From contig NZ_CP049250.1 of NCBI RefSeq assembly GCF_011046895.1, positions 2,950,501-3,014,500 of the forward strand: a DNA stretch of 64,000 bases, in the 5' to 3' direction. Source of the stretch: Rhizobium rhizoryzae (GTDB lineage Bacteria; Pseudomonadota; Alphaproteobacteria; Rhizobiales; Rhizobiaceae). This document shows, in pieces, positions 55,226 to 64,000 of the stretch; position 1 is the first letter of the stretch, and each line of letters starts with the position of its first letter. Under the pieces are notes generated by a model. That model did not search any database. It saw only the letters and a list, made by a program, of their open reading frames with translations, and was not told the DNA's origin. Position numbers and translations under genes: made by a program.

Positions 55226-56452
55226 TCAAACAGGTGCCGCGCGCCTCCGGCGGATCAGCAGCAGCACGATCAGAACGAGGCAGAGAACGGAAACCGGCCA
55301 GATGAACAGGTTCATGAAGCTCCAGCCATAATTGGTGAACACCTTGCCGGATGAGAAAGAAGACAGTGCAACCGTTCCGAACAGGAAGATATCGTGAAAG
55401 CCCTGCACCTTGTCTGCCTCGTGTGGCCGGTAAGTGGAGGCAACTATCGCCGTGGAGCCGATGAAGCCGAAGTTCCACCCGATACCGAGGAGGATCAGGG
55501 CGCCCCAGAAGTTCCAGAGTTCGATCCCCATGTGCGCGATGACAGCACAGCCCATAAGCGTGAAAAGACCAAGTGCAACGACCTTCTCAGCCCCAACCCG
55601 CGCGATGATCATGCCGGTGAAAAAGCTTGGACCGAACATGGCGATCACGTGCCACTGGATGCCCAGCGTAGCCAGTTCCGTCGGAAAGCCACAGCCGACA
55701 ACCATAGCCAGCGGCGCACCGGTCATCACAAAGGTCATGAGCGCATAGGAGCCTATGCCGCAAATCATTCCCGTGGCGAAACGCTGGTTGGAAATGATCT
55801 CCATCAACGGGCGCGCTGGCGTGTCCGCACTTCCGGCTTTCGCCATGGGCGGCAGCTTCAGGAAGGTCAGAATCACGAGCGCGATTGCGCAAAGCGGCAG
55901 CAAAGCCAGAAACGTTCCGGCAAATGTCACCGGCGCGAAGATATCCTTCGCCCAGATTGCCAATTGCGGCCCGATGATTGCTGACACGATGCCAGCGCCC
56001 AAGATCCACGAAATGGCCTTCGGCTTAAAGTAAGAGGGGGAAGCATCTGCGGCTGCAAAACGGATTTTCTGGGTGAAGCCTCCGCTCATGCCAATCAGCA
56101 TTAGCGCTATCGCGAAGAGCCAGAAATTCATTTGGAAGAGTGCGGCGGTCGCCAGACCACCACCGACGGCACCCAACAATGCTCCAACCATGAAGGCGGC
56201 TTGGCGCCCAAGGAAGCGGGACAGGATTGCGATACCAACGGCCCCGAGTGCGGTGCCGACATTAAAGCCGGTCACCGGAGCCGTCGCGAGAGACTTGTCA
56301 GCGCCGAGCAGTTGGTAGCCTGCCAACGCGCCAACGGAAATGCTAAGCGGGGCTGCCGAGCCGAGCACCGCTTGCGCACTCGCAAGCAGGAAAACATTGC
56401 GTTTGGCGGCACCCAACTGCCTGTCCAGTGCCGTGCCGCCTGCGTTTTCCAT
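55226..56452 (-). CDS. MFS transporter
   Basis: This 408-residue protein has twelve predicted helices, with SRFLGRQAAFMVGALLGAVG in the loop 2-3 position typical of the major facilitator superfamily. The substrate is not readable. It starts 14 bases after the nusB stop on the same strand and may be read through from the rib-nusB operon. A short 5' tail with QLGAAKRNVFLLASAQAV leads into helix 1. The gap 55035-55225 has no further gene. Confidence 0.86.
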   Translation of the reverse strand: MENAGGTALDRQLGAAKRNVFLLASAQAVLGSAAPLSISVGALAGYQLLGADKSLATAPVTGFNVGTALGAVGIAILSRFLGRQAAFMVGALLGAVGGGLATAALFQMNFWLFAIALMLIGMSGGFTQKIRFAAADASPSYFKPKAISWILGAGIVSAIIGPQLAIWAKDIFAPVTFAGTFLALLPLCAIALVILTFLKLPPMAKAGSADTPARPLMEIISNQRFATGMICGIGSYALMTFVMTGAPLAMVVGCGFPTELATLGIQWHVIAMFGPSFFTGMIIARVGAEKVVALGLFTLMGCAVIAHMGIELWNFWGALILLGIGWNFGFIGSTAIVASTYRPHEADKVQGFHDIFLFGTVALSSFSSGKVFTNYGWSFMNLFIWPVSVLCLVLIVLLLIRRRRAAPV

Positions 56453-56466
56453 GGCTTCCGTTCCTG

Positions 56467-56943
56467 CTACTTCTTCTCGCCGCGAACCTGCTTGGCAATG
56501 CGATCGAGAACCGCATTGACGATCTTGGGCTCTTCTCCTTCAAAGAAGGCCTGTGCGATCTCGACATATTCCGTCACGATGACCGCGACCGGGACATCTT
56601 TCCGGTCAAGGATTTCGAACGTGCCAGCGCGCAGGATCGCGCGGAGCGTCGAATCAATGCGCGACAACGGCCAGCCATCCAGAAGCGCGGCACCGATAAC
56701 CGGGTCAATCTTCAACTGATCGCGCACGACACCGGCGACGATCGCACGAAACCAAGAGGGGTCCGCCTTCAGATAGGTATCGCCATCGAGTTCCTGACCA
56801 AGACGGTGCTCTTCATATTCAGCAACGACTTCCAGGACACCAGTGCCGCCAATATCCATCTGGTAGAGGGCCTGAACGGCAGCAAGACGGGCGGCGCCGC
56901 GCTGGTTTGCTGTTTTGATAGGCTGTGCAGGATCTTTAGACAT
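56467..56943 (-). CDS. nusB: Transcription antitermination protein NusB
   Basis: This 158-residue all-helical RNA-binding protein acts with NusE (S10) in rRNA antitermination. Family features are [13 protein letters not shown] at the N-terminus with the arginine-rich start, and [20 protein letters not shown]. It is 3 bases after ribH, the conserved ribH-nusB pair. Confidence 0.96.
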   Translation of the reverse strand: MSKDPAQPIKTANQRGAARLAAVQALYQMDIGGTGVLEVVAEYEEHRLGQELDGDTYLKADPSWFRAIVAGVVRDQLKIDPVIGAALLDGWPLSRIDSTLRAILRAGTFEILDRKDVPVAVIVTEYVEIAQAFFEGEEPKIVNAVLDRIAKQVRGEKK

Positions 56944-56946
56944 GGA

Positions 56947-57402
56947 TCAGGCGCCCAGTTTCTCACGAAGCGCGATCATGGTGAGAGCTGCACGCGCAGC
57001 AAAACCGCCCTTGTCCTTGTCCGACTTGCGGACACGTGCCCAGGCCTGTTCATCATTCTCGACGGTCAGGATGCCATTGCCGATAGCCAGCGACTCCGAC
57101 ACGGCAAGATCCATCAGCGCACGGGAAGATTCGTTCGCCACGATGTCGAAATGATAGGTCTCACCACGGATGACCATGCCGAGCGCGATGAAGCCATCAT
57201 AATTGACGCCACCCTGCTCCGCGGCATCAAGCGCCATGGCAATTGCAGGCGGAATTTCGAGCGCGCCAGGCACAGTGATCAGATCGTACGTGGCGCCAGC
57301 CTCTTGCAGGGCGCTGACTGCGCCATCCAGAAGCGCGTCGGCGAAATCGTCGTAAAAGCGCGCTTCGACAATCAACAGGTGAGGCTTGTGTGAATCGGTC
57401 AT
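56947..57402 (-). CDS. ribH: 6,7-dimethyl-8-ribityllumazine synthase
   Basis: This 151-residue enzyme makes lumazine, the penultimate step of riboflavin synthesis. Motifs are [35 protein letters not shown] and the C-terminal [10 protein letters not shown]. The start at 57402 gives the typical [17 protein letters not shown]. It lies 163 bases after ribE; no FMN riboswitch is visible in that gap. Confidence 0.95.
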   Translation of the reverse strand: MTDSHKPHLLIVEARFYDDFADALLDGAVSALQEAGATYDLITVPGALEIPPAIAMALDAAEQGGVNYDGFIALGMVIRGETYHFDIVANESSRALMDLAVSESLAIGNGILTVENDEQAWARVRKSDKDKGGFAARAALTMIALREKLGA

Positions 57403-57565
57403 GGTCGTCCTGGTCGCAATTCTGCGAAATAAGATGTTGGGAGTTGGGCGCGTCAAACCATGCCACGCGTCGAATGGCAAGTGATTTTCCACGGGTCAGC
57501 CATGCGCGGAACGCGCGAATGGATGCCGAAGCGCATTTTCCTCGGTTTTGGTGAACGGCCAGAGG

Positions 57566-58180
57566 TTAGTTGTTCGCCGGGAATTCCGCCAGACGGGCTG
57601 CATAGCGCGCCATCGTATCGACCTCGAAATTGACGAAATCGCCCGCTTTACGATCGCCCCAGGTGGTGACTTCGAGTGTGTGGCGTATCAGCAGAATATC
57701 GAAATCCGTGCCGTCAACCGCATTCACGGTCAATGAGGTTCCATCAAGCGCCACGGACCCCTTCGGTGCGACGAAGCGAGCGAACTGCTGAGGTGCCCTC
57801 AGACGGATACGCACCGCCTCGCCTTCCGACGTGATGGATAGGATCTCGGCCTTTCCGTCCACGTGGCCGGAGACGATGTGACCACCAAGCTCGTCGCCAA
57901 TTTTCAGGGCGCGCTCAAGATTGATGCGTGTCCCGACTGTCCACGAAGAGATCGTGGTCAGACGTAGCGCCTCTTCCCAGGCCTCAACTTCATACCAACG
58001 CTCGTTGCTGTCGGTTTCCGATAGCTTCGTTACCGTCAAGCACACGCCCGCATGCGCAATCGAGGCGCCGATATCGATGGTGCGAGGATCGTAACTTGTG
58101 GTCACGCGCAACCGAATGCCTTCATCCAGCGGCGTGAGGGCGGAAACCGATCCGACGTCTGTTACGATGCCTGTGAACAT
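57566..58180 (-). CDS. ribE: Riboflavin synthase alpha chain
   Basis: This 204-residue enzyme dismutates lumazine to riboflavin. It consists of two similar barrels; the N-terminal signature MFTGIVTDVGSV and the repeats SIAHAGVCLTVTKL and SVALDGTSLTVNAV are visible. The start overlaps the end of ribD by 19 bases, so both are translated from one message. Confidence 0.95.
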   Translation of the reverse strand: MFTGIVTDVGSVSALTPLDEGIRLRVTTSYDPRTIDIGASIAHAGVCLTVTKLSETDSNERWYEVEAWEEALRLTTISSWTVGTRINLERALKIGDELGGHIVSGHVDGKAEILSITSEGEAVRIRLRAPQQFARFVAPKGSVALDGTSLTVNAVDGTDFDILLIRHTLEVTTWGDRKAGDFVNFEVDTMARYAARLAEFPANN

Positions 58181-59250
58181 TCAAATTTCCTCTCGTATTC
58201 GCAACACTGGTCTGGGCCGAAGTTCAATCGGCGAACCGGCTTGTAATCCTGCGGTATGTCGTCATGCGTGAGCGGAGATTCAATCCCGCCTTCGCCAATC
58301 GCTGACGGGCCTTCAAAGAGCACGATACGGTCGACGAGCCCGGCATCCAGAAATGCCTTGGCAACCGTAGCGCCACCTTCGACCAGAACCGAGGACAGGC
58401 CTCGATCGGCAAGCAGCGTCAACAGGGTTGGCAAATCGGGCACATCCAGAATTTCAACACCGGCGTTGGTCAACGCCGGTGCGGTTTCGGCAAACCGGTC
58501 TCCAACTGCGATCACCGGAATTTGCTGCGCGCTTGCAACCAGCTTACCATCGAGCGGAAGCCGCAGATGACGATCCAGCACGATACGGATCGGAGAGCGA
58601 TGCTCCAGCCCTGCAATCCGGACATCCAGTTGCGGATCATCAGCGATGGCGGTCCCTATCCCCACCAGGATGCCGTCCATTTCCGCACGCATGCGGTGCA
58701 CTTCCTGCCGAGAAAGGGGACCGGTAATAGCCACCTGCCCCTCGCCTCTCCGACCGATCATGCCATCGGTGGAAACCGCAAGTTTCAGAGTCACATAGGG
58801 CCGTGCCTTCATCTGCCGCATCAGGTAGGCCCGAAGCGCATCACAGGATTGACCCTGCAAGACACCTGTTACCACTTCGATGCCCGCACTTTGCAAGATC
58901 GCAAGACCCTTGCCGGAAACGCGAGGATCAGGATCCTTCAACCCGACGACAACGCGCGCAATGCCCGCCTCGACAAGCGCGTTAGCGCAAGGGGGTGTGC
59001 GCCCATAATGAGAACATGGCTCAAGGGTGACATAGGCCACCGCACCCCTTGCCGCCTCTCCGGCCATGGCCAGGGCCTGTGTTTCCGCATGAGGGCGTCC
59101 ACCGACTGCAGTAACAGCGGACCCGATCACCACACCATTCTTGACGATAAGGCATCCGACGGATGGGTTGGTACCGGTTTGTCCGGTGTGCGTTCGCGAC
59201 AGCGCGATGGCTTGCGCCATGTAGCGCTCATCATCAGGCGAAGCGGACAC
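58162..59250 (-). CDS. ribD: Bifunctional riboflavin deaminase/reductase
   Basis: This 362-residue enzyme carries out deamination and side-chain reduction in riboflavin synthesis. The deaminase zinc site is seen in GGRPHAETQAL and LEPCSHYGRTPPC (residues ~50-85), and the reductase domain in YVTLKLAVSTDGMIG and VLVEGGATVAKAF. It starts 3 bases after nrdR and runs into ribE. Confidence 0.95.
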   Translation of the reverse strand: MSASPDDERYMAQAIALSRTHTGQTGTNPSVGCLIVKNGVVIGSAVTAVGGRPHAETQALAMAGEAARGAVAYVTLEPCSHYGRTPPCANALVEAGIARVVVGLKDPDPRVSGKGLAILQSAGIEVVTGVLQGQSCDALRAYLMRQMKARPYVTLKLAVSTDGMIGRRGEGQVAITGPLSRQEVHRMRAEMDGILVGIGTAIADDPQLDVRIAGLEHRSPIRIVLDRHLRLPLDGKLVASAQQIPVIAVGDRFAETAPALTNAGVEILDVPDLPTLLTLLADRGLSSVLVEGGATVAKAFLDAGLVDRIVLFEGPSAIGEGGIESPLTHDDIPQDYKPVRRLNFGPDQCCEYERKFECSQAS

Positions 59251-59253
59251 GGA

Positions 59254-59733
59254 TCAGGATTCCGCAGTGGAATCACGACCGATCTTGGCTGTGATTTCAG
59301 AGATGACCTTTTCGAAGTCATCCGCATGGCTGAAGTCGCGGTAGACGGACGCGTAGCGCACGAATGCTACGTCATCGAGGCTCTTCAAGGCTTCCAGAAC
59401 CTGAAGCCCAATCTGCTCGGAGCTGATTTCGCTCTCGCCAGAGCTTTCGAGGCGGCGGACGATACCCGACACGGCGCGCTCGATGCGATCGGCATCAACA
59501 GGACGCTTGCGAAGCGCGATCTGGAACGACCGCACCAGCTTGTTGCGATCAAAAGGAACCTTGCGGCCGGTCTTCTTCACCACCATCAGTTCGCGCAGTT
59601 GTACGCGTTCGAATGTCGTGAAGCGACCGCCGCAATCCGGGCAGATGCGCCGCCGACGGATGGAGGTGAAATCCTCCGCCGGGCGCGAATCCTTGACCTG
59701 AGTGTCTTCGGAACCGCAGTAGGGGCAGCGCAT
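59254..59733 (-). CDS. nrdR: Transcriptional repressor NrdR
   Basis: This 159-residue ATP-cone protein represses ribonucleotide reductase genes when dATP is high. The zinc ribbon is complete ([17 protein letters not shown] and [13 protein letters not shown]) and the ATP cone begins [16 protein letters not shown]. It is 12 bases after glyA and 3 before ribD, an order common in alphaproteobacteria. Confidence 0.97.
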   Translation of the reverse strand: MRCPYCGSEDTQVKDSRPAEDFTSIRRRRICPDCGGRFTTFERVQLRELMVVKKTGRKVPFDRNKLVRSFQIALRKRPVDADRIERAVSGIVRRLESSGESEISSEQIGLQVLEALKSLDDVAFVRYASVYRDFSHADDFEKVISEITAKIGRDSTAES

Positions 59734-59745
59734 CTCGGTTGCCTC

Positions 59746-61035
<1,290 letters not shown>

Positions 61036-61204
61036 GACAGGGCTCCTGGAACAACTGATGCGATGGCGTCTTAACGGTCTGCCTTCACAAGCGCAATACG
61101 GACAGCGACATTTGCGGATCAATTCCGGACAGGCTTGAAAAGCATCTGATGATTCTCATCCGCTGCTCAAAGATTATCCGAGAATAAAAGCCCTCAGGAA
61201 GCCT

Positions 61205-63523
61205 TCAGGCAGACTGCATGTCCACACCCAGATCAGCGAAGGTCCGGTTGAGGGTCAGCAGCAGATCGGAGCGCGCGCCTGTTTCGGTTCCGACGTCGCG
61301 CAGATAGCACCGAAGTTCGAAGTTCAGCATGCTGGCGCCAAGGTTTCGCAGAAAAACCTGCGGCGCAGGCTGTGCAAGGATGGCCGGATGGCCTTTCGCG
61401 GTGTCCAGCAGGATCTGGCGAATGCCGTCGATATCCGCATGGCGTGAAACATTGATCGGAATGATCATGCGCCCTGCGCGCGAGCTCAAGGTCATGTTCT
61501 TGACCGTTCCGGCAATCAGGTCGGCATTTGGGATGATGACATCATGGCGGTCGAAGGTTTCGATCCGCGTCGAGCGGACCGCGATCTTCCGGACAATTCC
61601 AGAAAAGCCCGATACCTCGATCCAGTCACCCTCCTTGATCGGTCGCTCGATCAGGAGGATGATGCCGGACACGAAGTTCGACACGATGGTCTGCATGCCA
61701 AAACCGACGCCGACTGAAAGTGCGCCCGCGATGATGGCGAGGTTCGAAAGATTGAGCCCTGCGACAGAAATCGCCATCAGCGCCGAGACGATGAAGCCAA
61801 CATAACCGAGCCCGGTCCGAATTGCGTTGCGCCCGCCACTGTCGATCCTGGTCTTGGGTAATACCAAACGCTCGGTCAGCCGCTGGACCCAGCGTGTCAG
61901 CAGCATGCCGAAGAGGAAGGTGACGATGAGAACGACAAGAACTTTGGGTGACAGCCGTGCACCGCCGAGATCGACGCCGTTCTGAATGAGCCGCCACAGC
62001 TCTGCGAGTTCCGCTTCACGCGCACCCCAAACGATTGCAAGAAGCGGCAGGCTGACCAGGACGATCACCGCCGCAATGACCATGGATGCCAGTTCCAGCG
62101 ATGATTGCTGGCCACGCAAGGCGCCGCGCACCGGCAGCATAACCACATAGTGCAGGATGAAGGCCAGGCCGAAGATCGCGATACTGCCCATGATGGGTGC
62201 GAGCACCGCGCGCGCCAGCGGCACGTAACCAATCGCCGCAGCGATAAGGGATAGAACCGCGACAACCTGCACCGCTCGACCGGCGATACGGAAAAAGCCG
62301 GGACCGAAGGGAGCGTCATCATCCTCATCCGTCGCTACTTCCAGCGCAACTTTCCGGAGGATGTTTGCGAAGACGAAAAGGATAACGCAGCCGATCACGA
62401 TGCTGACGCTTTGCAGGGCCGAACTTCCACCCGGCGAGAATGCGAAGTCCTCTGTCAGTCCTTCCATCAGAAGCTCAAGCCCCATGGATCCGGCAAACGC
62501 CATGCCGAGCCAATAGCAGGAGCGGGAAAGACCATCGCTTAACCGGATAAGACGCAGCGCAGGCTGGCTAGGCGCGTAGAGGACATTGCCAATCGAGTTT
62601 GCGATGACAAATGCGATGGCAATCGCGATGGCTGCACCGGAGGTGTTCTGGATTGACTTGATGCCGTCTTCCAGCAGAACTGCCGCGATAACGACAAGAC
62701 TGGCGGCGACCAGCGAGAACACCAGCCGGATCACGTGCACGCCGAGAGCCTGTCCGACAAACCGCACAGACCCCGCAGGCGCCGATATACGACGTTCGAG
62801 ATAGACCAGCAGCAAGTGGCCGAGGCCGACTGGCAAAAGGAAGGTTGCGAGCAAAAGCAAGGCGGCTGGAATGAGCCGATCGCCGACAAAATCGAACGGC
62901 TCGGTCGAAGGTGATCGCAAACGGGTGATGTCGTCGGTTATCTTTGCATCCAGCCGATCGAAATCGCTCATCATGGCCGACCAGCTTGAAGGGAAGAGCG
63001 GCGATGGTCTGAGTTCGAAAAGACTGGTCGCCGACCGCGAACGCACAAGCCTGTCGATTTCCTCGATCAGAACGTTTGCCCGGGCCGATGCCTGCTTGGC
63101 GTTCATCACCGGCTCACGCGCCTTGGCCAGTTCATCGCCTAACTGCTTGCGCCGTGCCGCAACCAGATCCGGCTCCTTGTCGTCCTTGCCGGGAGCGGGC
63201 CCCAGTGTTGCCAGTTGCGCCTCCAGCAATCGTATGGAAAGCCCTGCCCCGTCGACGATCGCATCGGCGTCTGCCCGCTGGGTGGCCAGTTCGGATCGAA
63301 GAACTTCGAAAGCATCGGACGACGCCTCACCCGATTGCAGGGCCTGCTCGGCTCTTTGGGCGGTCTTCGCCCATTCCAGCGCCGGATCTATGGCTTTTGT
63401 CTGCGCAGCTGCAATCTTGGGAACGAGCGTCGCAAGGCTGACGAGTGCAACAATAAGCAACAGACAAGGCGCAAACCAGTGCTTGCCCGATTTGATCGCT
63501 GCAACAGCTCCGTGCGGCTTCAT
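61205..63523 (-). CDS. Large mechanosensitive channel (DUF3772-MscS type)
   Basis: This 772-residue protein has a signal peptide, a periplasmic helical domain of the DUF3772 type (to about residue 180), several extra membrane helices and a C-terminal MscS pore domain. The pore signature GVGFGMQTIVSNFVSGIILL is followed by ERPIKEGDWIEVSGFSGIV. Such channels release solutes on osmotic downshock. The start at 63523 (MKPHGAVAAIKSGKHW) is chosen over a long upstream extension that lacks membrane or conserved features. Confidence 0.9.
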   Translation of the reverse strand: MKPHGAVAAIKSGKHWFAPCLLLIVALVSLATLVPKIAAAQTKAIDPALEWAKTAQRAEQALQSGEASSDAFEVLRSELATQRADADAIVDGAGLSIRLLEAQLATLGPAPGKDDKEPDLVAARRKQLGDELAKAREPVMNAKQASARANVLIEEIDRLVRSRSATSLFELRPSPLFPSSWSAMMSDFDRLDAKITDDITRLRSPSTEPFDFVGDRLIPAALLLLATFLLPVGLGHLLLVYLERRISAPAGSVRFVGQALGVHVIRLVFSLVAASLVVIAAVLLEDGIKSIQNTSGAAIAIAIAFVIANSIGNVLYAPSQPALRLIRLSDGLSRSCYWLGMAFAGSMGLELLMEGLTEDFAFSPGGSSALQSVSIVIGCVILFVFANILRKVALEVATDEDDDAPFGPGFFRIAGRAVQVVAVLSLIAAAIGYVPLARAVLAPIMGSIAIFGLAFILHYVVMLPVRGALRGQQSSLELASMVIAAVIVLVSLPLLAIVWGAREAELAELWRLIQNGVDLGGARLSPKVLVVLIVTFLFGMLLTRWVQRLTERLVLPKTRIDSGGRNAIRTGLGYVGFIVSALMAISVAGLNLSNLAIIAGALSVGVGFGMQTIVSNFVSGIILLIERPIKEGDWIEVSGFSGIVRKIAVRSTRIETFDRHDVIIPNADLIAGTVKNMTLSSRAGRMIIPINVSRHADIDGIRQILLDTAKGHPAILAQPAPQVFLRNLGASMLNFELRCYLRDVGTETGARSDLLLTLNRTFADLGVDMQSA

Positions 63524-63625
63524 GCTGACCCTTGCCCCTGAAATTCCCTCTATCCGGGAAATCAGATGGATGTCTCGAATGCAAGAGCCAATCTCGATCA
63601 TGAAAGTGATGAGGCGACAAATGAA

Positions 63626-63654
63626 AAGGCCGGCCTCGCGAGGAGGTCGGCCTT
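63626..63654 (-). terminator. Terminator of the L,D-transpeptidase gene
   Basis: AAGGCCG (63626-63632) pairs with CGGCCTT (63648-63654), with further pairs inside. Read on the minus strand the stem is followed by TTTTC, 24 bases beyond the stop codon at 63678. Confidence 0.75.
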
Positions 63655-63677
63655 CCGGGTCTGACAAATCCAAATGT

Positions 63678-64000
63678 TTACTGCTGCGGCAGCATGTCCT
63701 GTTCGATCGAGCCGGGATTTTGCTCGGTACCGGTCTTGGTCTGCAGTGCAAGTTCAGTTGCACCATCACGCTGGTAGATATCGTCGCGGAACTGAACGAC
63801 ACCATCCCTTGCGGACCATGCCGTGATGTAGACAAAATAGACCGGAACTTCCTGTGCCAGCTTGATCGGCGTATTTTCGCCCGTTGCGATAACCCGCTCG
63901 ATTTCCTGACGGCTCCACGGCGCCGTATCGCGAAGCAGCCAGGTCACAAGATCTCGCACGTTCTGGACACGAACGCAGCCGGACGATTCAAAGCGCATCA
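63678..64000 (-). CDS. L,D-transpeptidase (YkuD), 5' part outside window
   Basis: Only the last ~107 residues are visible. They contain the YkuD active-site segment RFESSGCVRVQNVRDL with catalytic cysteine, followed by ENTPIKLAQEVPVYFVYITA, typical of the YcbB-type murein L,D-transpeptidases that make 3-3 cross-links in the periplasm. The C-terminal tail (ELALQTKTGTEQNPG) is hydrophilic. The N-terminal peptidoglycan-binding part lies beyond position 64000. Confidence 0.88.
   Translation of the reverse strand, partial: MRFESSGCVRVQNVRDLVTWLLRDTAPWSRQEIERVIATGENTPIKLAQEVPVYFVYITAWSARDGVVQFRDDIYQRDGATELALQTKTGTEQNPGSIEQDMLPQQ

Noticed and set aside
57403-57565. Possible FMN riboswitch in front of ribH
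   Set aside because: The 163-base gap does not contain the conserved RFN-element blocks that I would expect.
61036-61204. Possible glycine riboswitch before glyA
   Set aside because: No tandem aptamer-like conserved blocks are visible in the 170-base leader.

Overview
The window is a piece of an alphaproteobacterial chromosome, almost certainly Rhizobiaceae (Agrobacterium / Rhizobium / Neorhizobium group). The evidence is gene content and order: a complete alphaproteobacterial nuo operon with two extra small genes, clpP-clpX-lon-hupB, plsX-fabH-ihfA-merR, glyA-nrdR-ribD-ribE-ribH-nusB, and a six-gene polysaccharide cluster that matches the unipolar polysaccharide (upp) locus as I remember it from Agrobacterium tumefaciens. 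I see no insertion sequence, prophage, integrase or CRISPR array. The window looks like ordinary core chromosome with a few accessory small genes.

Region 1 (1-17790, minus strand) is respiratory complex I, nuoABCDEFGHIJKLMN, followed without a break by birA and the RNase J gene, which runs off the left edge. A small secreted protein gene sits between nuoD and nuoE, and a helix-hairpin-helix protein gene sits between nuoF and nuoG. Region 2 (18.2-18.8 kb) holds two identical tRNA-Asp genes and one tRNA-Val gene. Region 3 (18.9-21.3 kb) has a UDP-glucuronate epimerase-like gene and a membrane diguanylate cyclase. Region 4 (21.4-27.1 kb) is the protein quality-control block clpP, clpX, lon and hupB, with heat-shock-like promoters in front of clpP and possibly lon.

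Region 5 (27.1-37.3 kb) is mixed metabolism: a DMT exporter, a cupin, metY, a cysteine-rich DUF6455-type gene with a perfect FNR/FixK box upstream, a CoA-binding protein, rplM-rpsI, a monooxygenase-fold protein, speB, argC, a DODA-type dioxygenase, heme A synthase and DUF2842. Region 6 (37.4-46.0 kb) is the polysaccharide cluster: a GNAT/CelD-type acyltransferase, a Wzc-like co-polymerase with a degraded kinase domain, an outer-membrane export lipoprotein, a GT4 glycosyltransferase, a polyisoprenyl-phosphate sugar-phosphate transferase and a Wzy-like polymerase. Together they form a full Wzx/Wzy-style assembly line except for a flippase, which is not in the window.

Region 7 (46.0-47.6 kb) carries four very small genes and tRNA-Pro. 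Region 8 (47.7-52.8 kb) has a MerR regulator, ihfA, fabH, plsX, a YceD/DUF177 protein, a ubiquinol-cytochrome c chaperone and, divergently, a BamE/OmlA lipoprotein. Region 9 (52.9-64 kb, minus strand) has a proton-pumping pyrophosphatase, an MFS transporter, nusB, ribH, ribE, ribD, nrdR, glyA, a large MscS-type channel and the end of an L,D-transpeptidase gene.

Nothing here is an obviously new defence or mobile system. The best leads are the FNR-box-controlled cysteine-rich protein, the pseudokinase-like co-polymerase in the adhesin cluster, the two extra genes embedded in nuo, and a structured leader with competing pairings in front of clpX. Functions come from motif reading by eye; no database search was run.
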